DNA of 64,000 bases, taken from NCBI GenBank assembly GCA_019694975.1, contig JAIBAY010000002.1:695252-759251 (forward strand), read 5' to 3'. The position numbers and the translations under genes are program-made. Below, in pieces: positions 16,273 to 26,847 of this stretch (positions are counted from its first letter, which is position 1; every line of letters starts with the position of its first letter). The notes under the pieces were generated by a model, which worked only from the letters and a program-made list of their open reading frames with translations, had not been told where the DNA came from and ran no database searches. This DNA comes from Chitinophagales bacterium. GTDB taxonomy: Bacteria > Bacteroidota > Bacteroidia > Chitinophagales > UBA10324.

Positions 16273-19200
16273 ATGCGAAGAATTTTACTGACGGTATTCT
16301 TCTTTCTGATTGTTCGGGAAAGTTATTCCCAGGTTTACGGGAATGAATGGATTGACTACAATAAAACCTATTATAAATTTCTGATCATTGATGACGGTTT
16401 CTACAGGATTACCACTCCTGTTTTAGCTGCCGCCGGCATTCCACTCAATACCATCAATGGCAACCAGTTTCAGTTGTTTAACAAGGGTGTTGAAGTGCCG
16501 GTTTATACAAGCACCGACGGGTTGTTTGGCAGTGCCGATTACATAGAGTTTTATGCAACCCGCAATGATGGTGTGCTTGATTCCTGTCTTTATGCCGACA
16601 AGAACTGGCATCCGAATAACCACCTCAGCTTGTTCAATGATACGGCAACTTATTTCCTTACCTGGGGCAATGTGGCAAGCAGCAATCATTTTATGACGAT
16701 CCCCAACAATACCACTAGTCATCCGCCAAAAGAACCATATTGCTGGTTCACAACATCCGGTGTTTACGGGCAGGCCAGAAACGGGCCTAACAACCTCAGC
16801 CGCGGCCCCATGGTATTGGCCGGGCAAACATTCTTCGACTCTGACTTCAGCAACACCGAGGGTTATACAGGCGATTACTTTAACAAGGCATCGAAAGATT
16901 ATGTATTGAATACACCTTATCCTTTTACCGAGGGCCCCACAGGCTCCCTGCAATCATGGGCTACCAGCTGGGGATATACAGAACACCGCTTTACCATAGC
17001 TGTAAACGGCATTTCCATATATGATACTTCCGATTATGGATTCAGGGTTCGCCACTTTAATCTTTCGCTTCCAGGCAGTGATCAGCTTACCCATCCTACT
17101 ACCACGGTTACCTTTTCCACTGCACTCACCACTTCCACCACCACCGACTGGGGATCAGTGGCCTGGCTGGATTTCAGCTACCCGCGGCTTTTCAATTTTG
17201 ATTTTCAGACACAGGTTGCCTTCAAACTCCCTGCATCCGCCGGTGATCAATACATAGAAATAGGCAACTTCAACTCACTCGGCACTACACCGGTGCTCTA
17301 TGATTTCACCAATAAATTAAGGCTTGCAGCAGTGGCACAGAATGATACGCAGAAGTTCCTGTTACCGCCGTCCGCTAATGAGCGCCGGCTTCGGCTGCTG
17401 GCGTATGATCCATTGGCGGTCATAAAAACGGTTGATACCTTGCATGCACTTCAATTCACCAACTTTTTTGACAGCGCCAACCAGGGCGATTTCATCATCA
17501 TTTCTCACCCGTTCTTTTTCCAGGACAGTACCGGGCATAATTATGTGGAAGACTACCGGAATTTCAAAAATGCAACGGGTTATACAGCCATTGTAGTTAA
17601 CATCCGCGAATTGTATGATCAGTTTGCCTGGGGTATTCATGAACACCCTGCTTCTATTCGTAAGTTTACCGATTTCATACAGGCAAAATGGCCGGCTGCT
17701 GACCGGAATATGCTGCTCATCGGTAAAGCCATTGAATATGTAAGTTTCTGGGAAGTTCCGGCTAACAGGCCATTCTGCCATGTGCCCACCATGGGTATTC
17801 CCGGATCCGATGAGTTACTCACCGCGCATGGCTATTCGCCGGTTCCGCGCATCCCTGTAGGGAGACTTGCCTGCCTTACACCGGAGGAGATTGGCCTCTA
17901 CCTTGATAAAGCACAACTGTTTGTGAGTGCACAGGCTAACAGTTTTCAGACTGTAGCCAACAAAGGCTGGATGAAAAATGTGATGCATCTCGCCGGCGGT
18001 TCCAGTGCAACAGACCAGGCGGTTTTCCAGTCCTATCTCAACAAATACAAATCCATCATTACCGATACGCTCTTTGGCGGCAATGTGTATTCATTTTTTA
18101 AGACGAGTACGGATCCAATAGAATTCATCGTATCCAGTTATCTTGATTCGATTATCTCCAATGGCGTTTCGCTGATCACTTTTTACGGCCACTCTTCCTA
18201 CAACTCATTTGATTTCAATCTCGACCGTCCGGAGGAATACAACAACTACGGGAAGTATCCCGTGATACTTACTAATGGCTGTCTTATCGGCAACCTTTTT
18301 ACGCCGGTACATGGCATCAGCGATGATTTCGTTTTTGCAAAAGACAGAGGCGCCATTGCTTTTCTGGCACCTTCACAATTTGCCATCTCCACCTCTTTAG
18401 ATTTTTACAGTACTAATTTCTACAAGAACCTTTCTGCCGAACATTACAATACCTCGCTGGGAAACCTTATCGCTAAAACGCTGGATGACATCTATACACA
18501 GTCAGGATCTGAAATTGATAAAGTGATTGCCGAGCAAATATTGTTAAACGGCGATCCCTCACTAAAAATCAATACCCATCCCAAACCGGACTATGCACTG
18601 GAATCACAGTTCGTGAGTTTTGATCCGCCGGCTGTTTCCGCGGGTCTCGATTCGTTCTACTTGCAGGTGGTATTATACAATATCGGAAAAGCGACTGCCG
18701 ATTCCATTTACATTGATGTGAAAAGAACCTTGCCCAATGGCATGGAGGAATTTCTGTACCATTATCGGATTAAAGCACCTTATTTTAAAGATACAATCCG
18801 GCTTTCCGTAAAAACAGAACCGGAGTTCGCTTTCGGGCTGAACCAGTTCAATATCAAAGTGGATGCAGGCGACAGTATTTCTGCACAGGGAGAAGTGGAT
18901 GAGTTATCGGAACTGAACAATGAAATCACCAGTGAACTCTTTATCAATTCTGATGACATTTTGCCTGTATTTCCTTACGATTATGCAATCGTCAGCAGCC
19001 AGGGTGTTACGCTGAAAGCATCTACGGTGGACGCCTTTGCAGCAGAAAAACAATACGTCTTACAGATCGATACAACCCAAAAATTCAACAGCCCGGTTTT
19101 TCAGGAGAAAAAAATCAGTCACCGCGGTGGTGTTGTAAACTGGAAGCCCGATTTGTTAATGCAGGACAGCACGGTCTATTACTGGCGTACGAGTATTGAT

Positions 19201-21276
19201 ACGCTCTACAACAACCAGTTTGTCTGGCACAATGCATCATTCATCTACCTGGCAGGGTCATCACCCGGATGGAATCAATCACATTTTTTCCAGCTCAAAT
19301 CGGTGATTCAGCCAAATGGCAATATTGAATTACCTGACAACCGCACTTTCAAATTCAGCGATGATATCAAAACCATCAGCGTGTATGATGCTTTCACGTC
19401 GTATATCGGCGGGCCGGTGCCGCTGGATGATCCTGGCTATTTTATCAATGGCGTGAGAATGTCGAGGGTGTGGGACTGCATGGGCTACGGCGCTACCATG
19501 CTTTTTGAAGTCATTGATTCATCCAATGGTTTGCAATGGAGCAATCCGAATACCGGTGGAGCAACAGGACTCTACAACAGTATCCAGTGCAAGCCGACGC
19601 CCCGTTATAATTTTTTCTACAACACCACTTACACCAATGAATCGGTTGGCAAATTCCTGGATACGGTTCCTGATGGTGATTACCTGCTGATGATGTCGGT
19701 CAATGATCCCGGCATTCGCAACTGGGACAGTGTAATGATGGGCTATTTCACCGGCTTAAATCTCTCTCAGCTTACCACAGTTGACGCTGCCGTACCCTAT
19801 GTTGCATTTCTTAAAAAGAATGATCCTTCCTATCCGGTTTATGAAGTAATCGGCGACACCTTTAATTCCATCATCGATACCAGCTTTGCCATCCAGGGAA
19901 ACTGGGACCAGGGATTTATTGAATCGCCGCTCATCGGCCCTGCTGCTTCCTGGAGCTCGCTCCACTGGAAAACACATTCACTGGAAGCCGGTTCAGACAG
20001 CACTATCTTACAGCTGATTGGCGTAAGCAATGATGGCTTCGAAACAATCTTAGCCAATCGTATAACTGCAAGCGATACGCTGCTTTCCGGCATCGATGTG
20101 CTCCAATATCCCTACCTGAAGTTATTCCTTTATTCAACGGATACCACCAGCCGCACGCCTGTTCAGCTCGACTACTGGCGGATCAATTATCAGCCAGTAC
20201 CGGAAGCTGCCCTAAACCCATCACTTTATTTTACCATGGCTGACTCCGTACACCAGTTTCTTCCCTTACATATGGAAGTGGCTGTGGAGAATGTGACACC
20301 CTGGAAGATGGACAGCATGCTGATGAACTATGAGATTACCGATGCCATCAACAGCACACATAAATATCTTAAGCGTTATGCTCCGCTGAATGGCAATGAC
20401 ACGATCCATGTGGCATTTGATTTCACTACAGGAAGCGATGAATACGCAGGCTATAATTACCTTTTTGTGGAAGCCAACCCATTGAATGATCAGCCCGAGC
20501 AATATCACTTCAACAATATCGGCATCACCGCATTCACCGTCACCACCGACAATGTGAATCCGTTGCTCGACGTCACTTTCGATGGCATCCATATACTTGA
20601 TGGTGACCTTGTATCCGCCAGGCCGGAGATTGATATGATGCTGAAGGATGAAAGCAAGTTTCTTGCATTGAATGACACCTCGCTGTTTGATATCTACCTG
20701 CTTTATCCGGATGGCAGCAAACACAATGTGGTGTTCGATAATGTGACCGCATTCTTCTATCCTGCCGATTCCACGCATCTTTCGAAGGATAATTCAGCGC
20801 ACGTGACCCTGAAGAAGTATTTCAATCAGGACGGCGCCTATGAACTGGTTGTGCAGGGCTATGACAGGAGCGGTAATGCTTCCGGCGACAATTCCTACCG
20901 TATCTCCTTCAAGGTGATCAACAAACCAATGATCTCCAATGTCATGAATTACCCGAATCCATTCACCACTTCCACGAGGTTTGTTTTTACACTTACGGGG
21001 TCGGAGGTACCGCAGTTTATGAAAATTGAAATAATGACGATCAGCGGCCGGGTGATCAAAGAAATATTTATGCAGGAACTCGGCACCGTGCACATCGGTA
21101 ATAATATCACCGACTATAGCTGGGATGGCACTGATCAGTTTGGCGATAAACTGGCGAACGGACTCTATTTTTATCGGGTGAGCGCCATGCTGAATGGCCG
21201 CGACATTGACCATTATGACACCTCTGCCGATCAGTATTTCAAAAATGGTATTGGTAAGATGTACCTGATGCGCTGA
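16273..21276 (+). CDS. porU2: C25 (gingipain-like) cysteine peptidase, putative T9SS sortase PorU2
   Basis: This is 1,667 residues. A signal peptide (1-19) precedes a large N-terminal beta region. The caspase-like C25 domain spans about 380-770, with the catalytic pair H640 (FYGHSS) and C670 (LTNGCLIG). CARDB-like and Ig-like beta domains follow. The end (about 1555-1660) starts YPNPFTTSTRF and contains the FlgD-like pattern YSWDGTDQFGDKLANGLYFYR, which acts as a T9SS-type C-terminal domain. C25 peptidases of this size paired with PorV/PorQ proteins are annotated in Bacteroidota as PorU2. The likely role is cleavage of cargo sorting domains and surface attachment. There is no gap to the upstream gene. 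Confidence 0.85.
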   Translation: MRRILLTVFFFLIVRESYSQVYGNEWIDYNKTYYKFLIIDDGFYRITTPVLAAAGIPLNTINGNQFQLFNKGVEVPVYTSTDGLFGSADYIEFYATRNDGVLDSCLYADKNWHPNNHLSLFNDTATYFLTWGNVASSNHFMTIPNNTTSHPPKEPYCWFTTSGVYGQARNGPNNLSRGPMVLAGQTFFDSDFSNTEGYTGDYFNKASKDYVLNTPYPFTEGPTGSLQSWATSWGYTEHRFTIAVNGISIYDTSDYGFRVRHFNLSLPGSDQLTHPTTTVTFSTALTTSTTTDWGSVAWLDFSYPRLFNFDFQTQVAFKLPASAGDQYIEIGNFNSLGTTPVLYDFTNKLRLAAVAQNDTQKFLLPPSANERRLRLLAYDPLAVIKTVDTLHALQFTNFFDSANQGDFIIISHPFFFQDSTGHNYVEDYRNFKNATGYTAIVVNIRELYDQFAWGIHEHPASIRKFTDFIQAKWPAADRNMLLIGKAIEYVSFWEVPANRPFCHVPTMGIPGSDELLTAHGYSPVPRIPVGRLACLTPEEIGLYLDKAQLFVSAQANSFQTVANKGWMKNVMHLAGGSSATDQAVFQSYLNKYKSIITDTLFGGNVYSFFKTSTDPIEFIVSSYLDSIISNGVSLITFYGHSSYNSFDFNLDRPEEYNNYGKYPVILTNGCLIGNLFTPVHGISDDFVFAKDRGAIAFLAPSQFAISTSLDFYSTNFYKNLSAEHYNTSLGNLIAKTLDDIYTQSGSEIDKVIAEQILLNGDPSLKINTHPKPDYALESQFVSFDPPAVSAGLDSFYLQVVLYNIGKATADSIYIDVKRTLPNGMEEFLYHYRIKAPYFKDTIRLSVKTEPEFAFGLNQFNIKVDAGDSISAQGEVDELSELNNEITSELFINSDDILPVFPYDYAIVSSQGVTLKASTVDAFAAEKQYVLQIDTTQKFNSPVFQEKKISHRGGVVNWKPDLLMQDSTVYYWRTSIDTLYNNQFVWHNASFIYLAGSSPGWNQSHFFQLKSVIQPNGNIELPDNRTFKFSDDIKTISVYDAFTSYIGGPVPLDDPGYFINGVRMSRVWDCMGYGATMLFEVIDSSNGLQWSNPNTGGATGLYNSIQCKPTPRYNFFYNTTYTNESVGKFLDTVPDGDYLLMMSVNDPGIRNWDSVMMGYFTGLNLSQLTTVDAAVPYVAFLKKNDPSYPVYEVIGDTFNSIIDTSFAIQGNWDQGFIESPLIGPAASWSSLHWKTHSLEAGSDSTILQLIGVSNDGFETILANRITASDTLLSGIDVLQYPYLKLFLYSTDTTSRTPVQLDYWRINYQPVPEAALNPSLYFTMADSVHQFLPLHMEVAVENVTPWKMDSMLMNYEITDAINSTHKYLKRYAPLNGNDTIHVAFDFTTGSDEYAGYNYLFVEANPLNDQPEQYHFNNIGITAFTVTTDNVNPLLDVTFDGIHILDGDLVSARPEIDMMLKDESKFLALNDTSLFDIYLLYPDGSKHNVVFDNVTAFFYPADSTHLSKDNSAHVTLKKYFNQDGAYELVVQGYDRSGNASGDNSYRISFKVINKPMISNVMNYPNPFTTSTRFVFTLTGSEVPQFMKIEIMTISGRVIKEIFMQELGTVHIGNNITDYSWDGTDQFGDKLANGLYFYRVSAMLNGRDIDHYDTSADQYFKNGIGKMYLMR

Positions 21277-21297
21277 CTGCATAATCTTTCCAGCGCA
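21269..21297 (+). other. Hairpin over the porU2 stop codon
   Basis: TGCGCTG (21269-21275) and CAGCGCA (21291-21297) are exact reverse complements, separated by 15 nt, and the first arm covers the stop codon. No U-tract follows on the plus strand. It may slow transcription or protect the mRNA end, but it is not a standard intrinsic terminator. Confidence 0.25.
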
Positions 21298-21438
21298 GTC
21301 AAAAAATGCAACATCCGGGTAATATTTTTTTAACCAACCCGCATCAATTATCATATTTTACTATCTTCATATTCAACGGGAACGGCAGTTTTGAAGGCCG
21401 CATCATCAATCTATGGTTCATCCATCAATCACACTTCC

Positions 21439-22776
21439 ATGAAAAAAGCAATTTACTTCACCGCCACAATTGCGCTATTGATCATCATGAATGCATCCGG
21501 ACAAGTTAAAAGCATCACATCCGATACACAATGGGAACTGCAGCAGGCGGTATTGAAAAACACACCGGAAGCGGCCTGTATCATTCGCATGGGCGATGTA
21601 GATAATTTGGGATTCGGATGGCCGGATGATTTTGATCCATTTTGTGGCAGAATGACAGCAGCGCACAGCTGGCCATGGGAAAGCAATAAGGATGATCTGC
21701 CCGGCTTTGACAGGATCCTCCTGTCATCCAAATTCGATCCCTCAAAAATTCATGACTGCGATGGTGATGGATACAGTGAAAGTTATGATCCATCAAAAAC
21801 AAAGCCTGTGGCCTGGAATATAGCTACCGATGCCCTGAAGGGTATGACCATTCAGAACATCTACCTGCAGCTATTCATTGATGACTTCCAGGCACCCTCT
21901 TTCTGTTCCAGATTTCAGCTCCTGATTAACGGGAAGCGTTTTGTGGAAGGAGAAAAAGTACTCAATGCCATTGATCAGACCGGCCCTGTAGGCAAACTGA
22001 TCTCCATTCCACTCACAGAAGAATTTTACCCGCTGCTCACGGGCGGCAGCAATGTCTCCATCATGATAGATGAATCCACCGGTGCCGCCGACGGATTTGC
22101 GGTCGACTTCATCCGTTTACTTGCCAACCGCAAGCGGGAAAACAGTTGCAAAGGCACAGTGCGCGGTGTGGTACTCGATAAAGAAACGGAACAGCCCGTG
22201 GCGGGAGCACATGTATTCTCGATGGAAGGTATGTCTGCTGAAACTGATGCGCAGGGAAAATTTGAGTTGCGAAATATCCCGACCGGCTTTGAAGTATTAT
22301 CAGCTAGGGCCGCCGGTTACGAGGATGGTACGGGCACCGCCGATATTGGTGAAGGTGATGAAAACCAGGATGTATTTATTTTACTCACCAAAGGCAAATC
22401 AGCCGCCTTTGGCAACAGGCAGATCAAGGTAGGTGAATCCATCACGCTGGATAACATACTGTTTGATCAGGGCAAGGCAGACATCAGACCGGAATCGAGG
22501 CAAACGCTCGATAATGTGGCTGACTTTTTAAAGGCAAATCCCACTGCAGAAATCGAACTTTCTGGGCATACTTCTTCTGAAGGTGATGCGGCTTACAACC
22601 GTTCTTTATCTTATAAAAGAGTCAATGCCTGCAAACATTATATCACCGCAAAAGGAATCGCTGAAGACCGCATCTATGCAGTAGGCTATGGACCTGACCA
22701 CCCTGTTGCGGCCAACGATACAGAAGCAAACAGGGCAAAAAACAGGCGCGTGGAGATGCGGTTAAAAAAGCTATGA
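21439..22776 (+). CDS. OmpA-family outer-membrane protein with CarboxypepD regulatory-like domain
   Basis: This is 445 residues from ATG at 21439, which starts the signal peptide (MKKAIYFTATIALLIIMNASG). Residues about 20-230 form a beta-rich domain opening with RMGDVDNLGFGWPDDFDPF and holding Asp-rich DCDGDGYSESYD, perhaps Ca-binding. Next is a carboxypeptidase regulatory-like domain (VRGVVLDKETEQPVAGAHV, about 240-320). The C-terminus is an OmpA peptidoglycan-binding domain (ILFDQGKADIRPES to NRRVEMRL). The protein probably ties a surface module to the wall. The middle-to-end layout is common in Bacteroidota; I cannot assign a function to the N-terminal domain. Confidence 0.83.
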   Translation: MKKAIYFTATIALLIIMNASGQVKSITSDTQWELQQAVLKNTPEAACIIRMGDVDNLGFGWPDDFDPFCGRMTAAHSWPWESNKDDLPGFDRILLSSKFDPSKIHDCDGDGYSESYDPSKTKPVAWNIATDALKGMTIQNIYLQLFIDDFQAPSFCSRFQLLINGKRFVEGEKVLNAIDQTGPVGKLISIPLTEEFYPLLTGGSNVSIMIDESTGAADGFAVDFIRLLANRKRENSCKGTVRGVVLDKETEQPVAGAHVFSMEGMSAETDAQGKFELRNIPTGFEVLSARAAGYEDGTGTADIGEGDENQDVFILLTKGKSAAFGNRQIKVGESITLDNILFDQGKADIRPESRQTLDNVADFLKANPTAEIELSGHTSSEGDAAYNRSLSYKRVNACKHYITAKGIAEDRIYAVGYGPDHPVAANDTEANRAKNRRVEMRLKKL

Positions 22777-23031
22777 CCGGTCTTCGGCTTATATGGCAGT
22801 GATGCAATTGTATATCCTGCTCCCAGGCGGTTTTCCATCTATTGACGTCATAACCGGATGACAGCATTCTATACATGTTTGACAGGCACAAGCCTACATA
22901 CCGTATCACTGTAAATAAAATCCGGCAAGACTGAAAGCTGCCGCCAAGAAAGTTGTTTATCATACTTCATACTTCATAACTTATCTTCGCCGCCCGGCAG
23001 TGGCTTCGCTAAAAAGCCTTTCTTCCAGACC

Positions 23032-24888
23032 ATGGCAAAGATTTCCATCAACATAAAAGAAGCAACCATTGAAAAGCGAGAGCTGATTGCCGGCATTGAT
23101 CTCGGCACTACGAATTCACTCATCGCTTTCGTAAACCCGTCAACAGGCAAGGCAGAAACGATAAAAGATGACGGCATCAATGCTTTAGTTCCATCCATCG
23201 TGCATTTTGCATCGCCGGAAGAACCGGTAGTAGGCGTTGCAGCAAAACCATACCTTGTTTCCGATCCGCAAAACACCATCTATTCGGTCAAACGGCTCAT
23301 GGGTAAGTCATACGGCGATGTACGCGATTTTGAAGGTTATTTCGGATACAGGATTATTGATGAAGACAAAGAACAACTGGTAAAGATACGGGTGGGTAAT
23401 ATTTTCTACTCGCCAATAGAATTATCATCCTTCATATTGAGAGCGCTTAAGGAAAGGGCGGAACAGGTGATGCAGATGGGTGTAAAAAAAGCGGTGATCA
23501 CCGTGCCGGCTTATTTCAACGATTCACAGCGGCAGGCCACACGCGATGCCGGCAAACTGGCCGGGCTGGAGGTGCTGCGGATCATCAATGAACCTACTGC
23601 GGCCTCGCTTGCGTATGGCATCGGGCTGGATCCGCAGGAAGAAAAGACGATTGCAGTATATGATCTTGGTGGCGGCACATTTGACATTTCCATTTTGAAA
23701 ATACACCAGGGAATATTTGAGGTATTGTCGACACATGGCGACACTTTCCTGGGCGGTGATGATTTTGATCGTGCAATCGTCGATTACTGGCTGCAGCATA
23801 ATCAGCTTGATCAGGGCACGCTCCATACCGATAAATCACTCAGTCAGTCCCTGCGCCTGCAGGCGGAAGCAGCCAAGATCCATCTCAGCGATCATGCAGA
23901 TTATGAAGGGATGCATGGTCAGCTGCACTGCAACATCAGCCGTGCTGAATTTGAAAAGTTAACCGCTCCGCTTGTCCGTCGTACCATCAGCGCTGTCAGC
24001 CATGCATTGAAAGATGCCAAACTTGATGCTTCCGCAATTGATACGATCGTGATGGTGGGCGGTGCTACGCGTATACCATTGGTGAAGCAAACGGTGGCTG
24101 CATTTTTCGGCAAGCCCGTGCATGACTCACTCAATCCCGATGAAGTGGTAGCGTTGGGCGCAGCCATGCAGGCAGATGTATTGGCCGGCAATCAAAAGGA
24201 TATCCTCTTACTCGATGTCACGCCGCTTTCACTGGGTATTGAAACAATCGGTGACCTTATGGATGTCATCATACCACGCAATTCGAAAATCCCGACAAGC
24301 GCTGCCAGGCAATACACTACTTCTGTGGATGGCCAGAAAAATCTGAAGATCGCCGTTTACCAGGGAGAACGCGATGTTGTTAAAGACAACCGTAAACTTG
24401 CTGAATTTATACTTACCGGTATTCCTGCCATGCCGGCCGGCTTTCCGAAAATAGAAATCAGCTTCCTTCTCAATGCCGATGGCATCTTAAAGGTTAAAGC
24501 CAAAGAATTGCGGAGCGGCCTTGAACAAAGCATTGATATAAAACCGCAATACGGTTTAACCGATGCCGAAGTGGAAAGGATGCTGCTCGACTCCATCACG
24601 CACGCCAGGGATGACATGCGCGTACGAAGTCTGCTGGAGGCACAGACAGAAGCACAACAAGTATTGCAGGCCGCTGAAAAATTCCTGCAGACCAATGCAG
24701 CCCTGCTGACTGATGAGGAAGCAAAAGGTATGCGCGTGCATATGCAGGCATTGCAGATATCGTTGCAAGGGAAAGACAAGGACGTCATTCATGTGAAGAT
24801 GGACGAACTGAATGCATATTCGCAACCCTTTGCCCACCGAGTAATGGACAAAGCCATAGCGGAAGCGATGAAAGGAAAGAAAGTATAG
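23032..24888 (+). CDS. hscA: Hsp70 chaperone, HscA-like
   Basis: This is a 618-residue cytoplasmic Hsp70. The ATPase domain has [41 protein letters not shown] and [12 protein letters not shown]. The substrate domain starts near [14 protein letters not shown]. It is shorter than DnaK and lacks the Gly/Glu-rich DnaK tail. It also carries the N-terminal extension seen in HscA-type proteins ([20 protein letters not shown]), so I favour HscA, the chaperone for IscU-based Fe-S cluster assembly. No iscU, hscB or fdx genes are adjacent, so a second DnaK remains possible. A TATCTTCG at 22982-22989 could be a weak -7 element. Confidence 0.85.
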   Translation: MAKISINIKEATIEKRELIAGIDLGTTNSLIAFVNPSTGKAETIKDDGINALVPSIVHFASPEEPVVGVAAKPYLVSDPQNTIYSVKRLMGKSYGDVRDFEGYFGYRIIDEDKEQLVKIRVGNIFYSPIELSSFILRALKERAEQVMQMGVKKAVITVPAYFNDSQRQATRDAGKLAGLEVLRIINEPTAASLAYGIGLDPQEEKTIAVYDLGGGTFDISILKIHQGIFEVLSTHGDTFLGGDDFDRAIVDYWLQHNQLDQGTLHTDKSLSQSLRLQAEAAKIHLSDHADYEGMHGQLHCNISRAEFEKLTAPLVRRTISAVSHALKDAKLDASAIDTIVMVGGATRIPLVKQTVAAFFGKPVHDSLNPDEVVALGAAMQADVLAGNQKDILLLDVTPLSLGIETIGDLMDVIIPRNSKIPTSAARQYTTSVDGQKNLKIAVYQGERDVVKDNRKLAEFILTGIPAMPAGFPKIEISFLLNADGILKVKAKELRSGLEQSIDIKPQYGLTDAEVERMLLDSITHARDDMRVRSLLEAQTEAQQVLQAAEKFLQTNAALLTDEEAKGMRVHMQALQISLQGKDKDVIHVKMDELNAYSQPFAHRVMDKAIAEAMKGKKV

Positions 24889-25185
24889 CTGCAATCCTGC
24901 AGCATGCTAAGGATATAATTCTGCCTGTGGTTTCCTGTCTGTTAGATAACTATTCTTCTCAGAAACTTCTTTCAATAAATTGGAACAACGATTTGTTCGC
25001 AATAAAAAAATTGCAGCGATCTTTTTCCTAACGGTGATGATATGCTCTTAATTTCTTACAGGCTGAGCGGTAATCGCAGCCTTTGTTCATCATTGAAACT
25101 GCCGTATGGCCTGCACACCGTTACATCGGATTATTGAAGTCGATTTTCTTCCTAACTTTCGACTTTAAAAGTAACTCAACTATCC

Positions 25186-25458
25186 ATGAACCGGATTTAT
25201 ATCATCACCATCATCCTGCTGGTGGTTGCACTGATCTTCGCCATACAAAACATCGCTACTGTTTCACTCGGATTCCTATTCTGGCATTTTGAAGGATCCA
25301 TGTCACTCGTTACGATTCTGATCTTTATCGTTGGATTCGCAGCCGGATGGCTGCTCGAAGCACGTAAGGTGTGGATGAAAAATTCGCAGCTGAATGCGGT
25401 ACAGAAAAAACTGGATGAGTTGCAGAAAACAATGAATGCGGGGAACACAAGGAGCTAA
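25186..25458 (+). CDS. LapA-domain (DUF1049) small membrane protein
   Basis: This is a 90-residue protein. TM1 is about 4-20, TM2 about 40-58, followed by a short coiled-coil (about 63-84). FAIQNIATVSLGFLFW matches the LapA/DUF1049 signature (xxQN....V...F). In E. coli LapA/LapB are linked to control of lipopolysaccharide synthesis; in Bacteroidota the role is not established. The 297 bp before it hold no gene I can support, only a 6-bp hairpin at the hscA stop (24888-24903) and a near -7 match (TAACTTTC). Confidence 0.82.
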   Translation: MNRIYIITIILLVVALIFAIQNIATVSLGFLFWHFEGSMSLVTILIFIVGFAAGWLLEARKVWMKNSQLNAVQKKLDELQKTMNAGNTRS

Positions 25459-25526
25459 AGGCACAGCTGCTTACCTTATGCAAAAAAACAGGCTGCCGGA
25501 AATCAACCTCGCAAGCAAGATCATTC

Positions 25527-26816
25527 ATGGAATATAACCGGATAAAAGTATTGATGCTGGGATGGGAATTCCCTCCCATACTTACCGGAGGATTGGGGCC
25601 AGCCTGTTACGGACTGGCGAAAGCGCTTGCTCCTTTTACTGATCTTAAAATCATTCTTCCGAAGAGCGACCTGCACTTCAAAATGAAACGGGTCAATATC
25701 ATCGGGCTCAATCACTTTCATTTTGATGAAGCAACCGACGAAATGGTCCTCGATGACTTCCGCCGGTTCCTTTCTGAGGAATGGATTGATGAAGCTCAAC
25801 CTCAGCACGCAGAGCTCCGCATTCCATATGCTGACAACGAAGTGCCGGGTACGGAAACGCATGACTTGTTCAACCAGCAGGATTCATATGGTCCCGACAT
25901 CATGCGTAAAGTGAAAGCTTACGTTGGGATGGTGCAGCAGCTAAGCGGGAAAATCGACTTCGATGTGATCCATGCACATGACTGGGTCACCTTTCCGGCC
26001 GCTGTTGAGCTGAAAAAGAATAGCGGCAAACCATTGTTAGTGCATATACACTCTCTGGAAACAGACCGTGCACATTCAGATGCCCGCAATCCTGTGTATC
26101 ATATCGAACACCAGGGCATGCTGAAGGCCGACCGAGTTTTACCGGTGAGCGCCTACACCAAATCCACAATCATCAGCCATTACGGTATTTCCGCTGAGAA
26201 AATTTTCCCTGTTTACAATGCCATTGAAAATACCGACATCTACCGAGCAGAAAGGAAAGACAACGAAAAAAAGATTCTCTTCCTTGGCCGTATTACGCGG
26301 CAAAAAGGGCCGGAGTTCCTGCTCGAAACGATGATTAAACTATGCAGCAAGGCGGGCGATGTTAAGTTTATCATTGCCGGCAATGGCGATCAGGCGGAAT
26401 GGCTGCGGGATAAAGTTGCAGCTGCCGGATTGCAGGAACAGGTGGAATTTACCGGCTTCATCAAGCGCGACAAGATTACGGCATTACTGGCGGAGGCTGA
26501 TGCTTACTTCATGCCATCGGTTTCCGAACCCTTTGGGTTATCCGCACTGGAAGCAGCACAGTTTAATGTACCCTGTGTGATATCAAAGCAATCCGGTGTC
26601 AGTGAAGTGCTGCATAATGTGCTGAAAGCCGATTGCTGGGACACCGATAAGTTTGCGAATTACCTGTATGCCGTTTGCCACTACAACGGTTTGCGTGAAA
26701 CCATGGTGCAGCTCACGGCAAATGATGTGAAGAATATCAGCTGGGACAACGCTGCACGCGAAGTCTTAAAATCGTACAAACACCTGGTGGAAGAAAAAAA
26801 AGAAGAAACTGCATAA
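25527..26816 (+). CDS. Glycosyltransferase, glycogen/starch-synthase-like (GT4/GT5)
   Basis: This is a 429-residue GT-B enzyme. The N-terminus MLGWEFPPILTGGLGPACYG has the GGLG loop of starch/glycogen synthases that binds ADP-glucose. The C-terminal domain has FLGRITRQKGPEFLLE and the E-x7-E motif EPFGLSALE. These features fit alpha-glucan synthesis from a nucleotide sugar. It is followed 31 bp later by a GH57 glycosidase, and GT-GH57 pairs are common in bacterial glycogen or maltodextrin metabolism. Whether it is a glycogen synthase or another alpha-glucosyltransferase cannot be decided from sequence. Confidence 0.85.
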   Translation: MEYNRIKVLMLGWEFPPILTGGLGPACYGLAKALAPFTDLKIILPKSDLHFKMKRVNIIGLNHFHFDEATDEMVLDDFRRFLSEEWIDEAQPQHAELRIPYADNEVPGTETHDLFNQQDSYGPDIMRKVKAYVGMVQQLSGKIDFDVIHAHDWVTFPAAVELKKNSGKPLLVHIHSLETDRAHSDARNPVYHIEHQGMLKADRVLPVSAYTKSTIISHYGISAEKIFPVYNAIENTDIYRAERKDNEKKILFLGRITRQKGPEFLLETMIKLCSKAGDVKFIIAGNGDQAEWLRDKVAAAGLQEQVEFTGFIKRDKITALLAEADAYFMPSVSEPFGLSALEAAQFNVPCVISKQSGVSEVLHNVLKADCWDTDKFANYLYAVCHYNGLRETMVQLTANDVKNISWDNAAREVLKSYKHLVEEKKEETA

Positions 26817-26847
26817 TACTGCGCGACTGAAATGTATTAAATGAAAC

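Noticed and set aside
24888-24903. Hairpin GCTGCA-ATCC-TGCAGC at the hscA stop as a terminator
   Set aside because: Stem of only 6 bp and no T-run follows.
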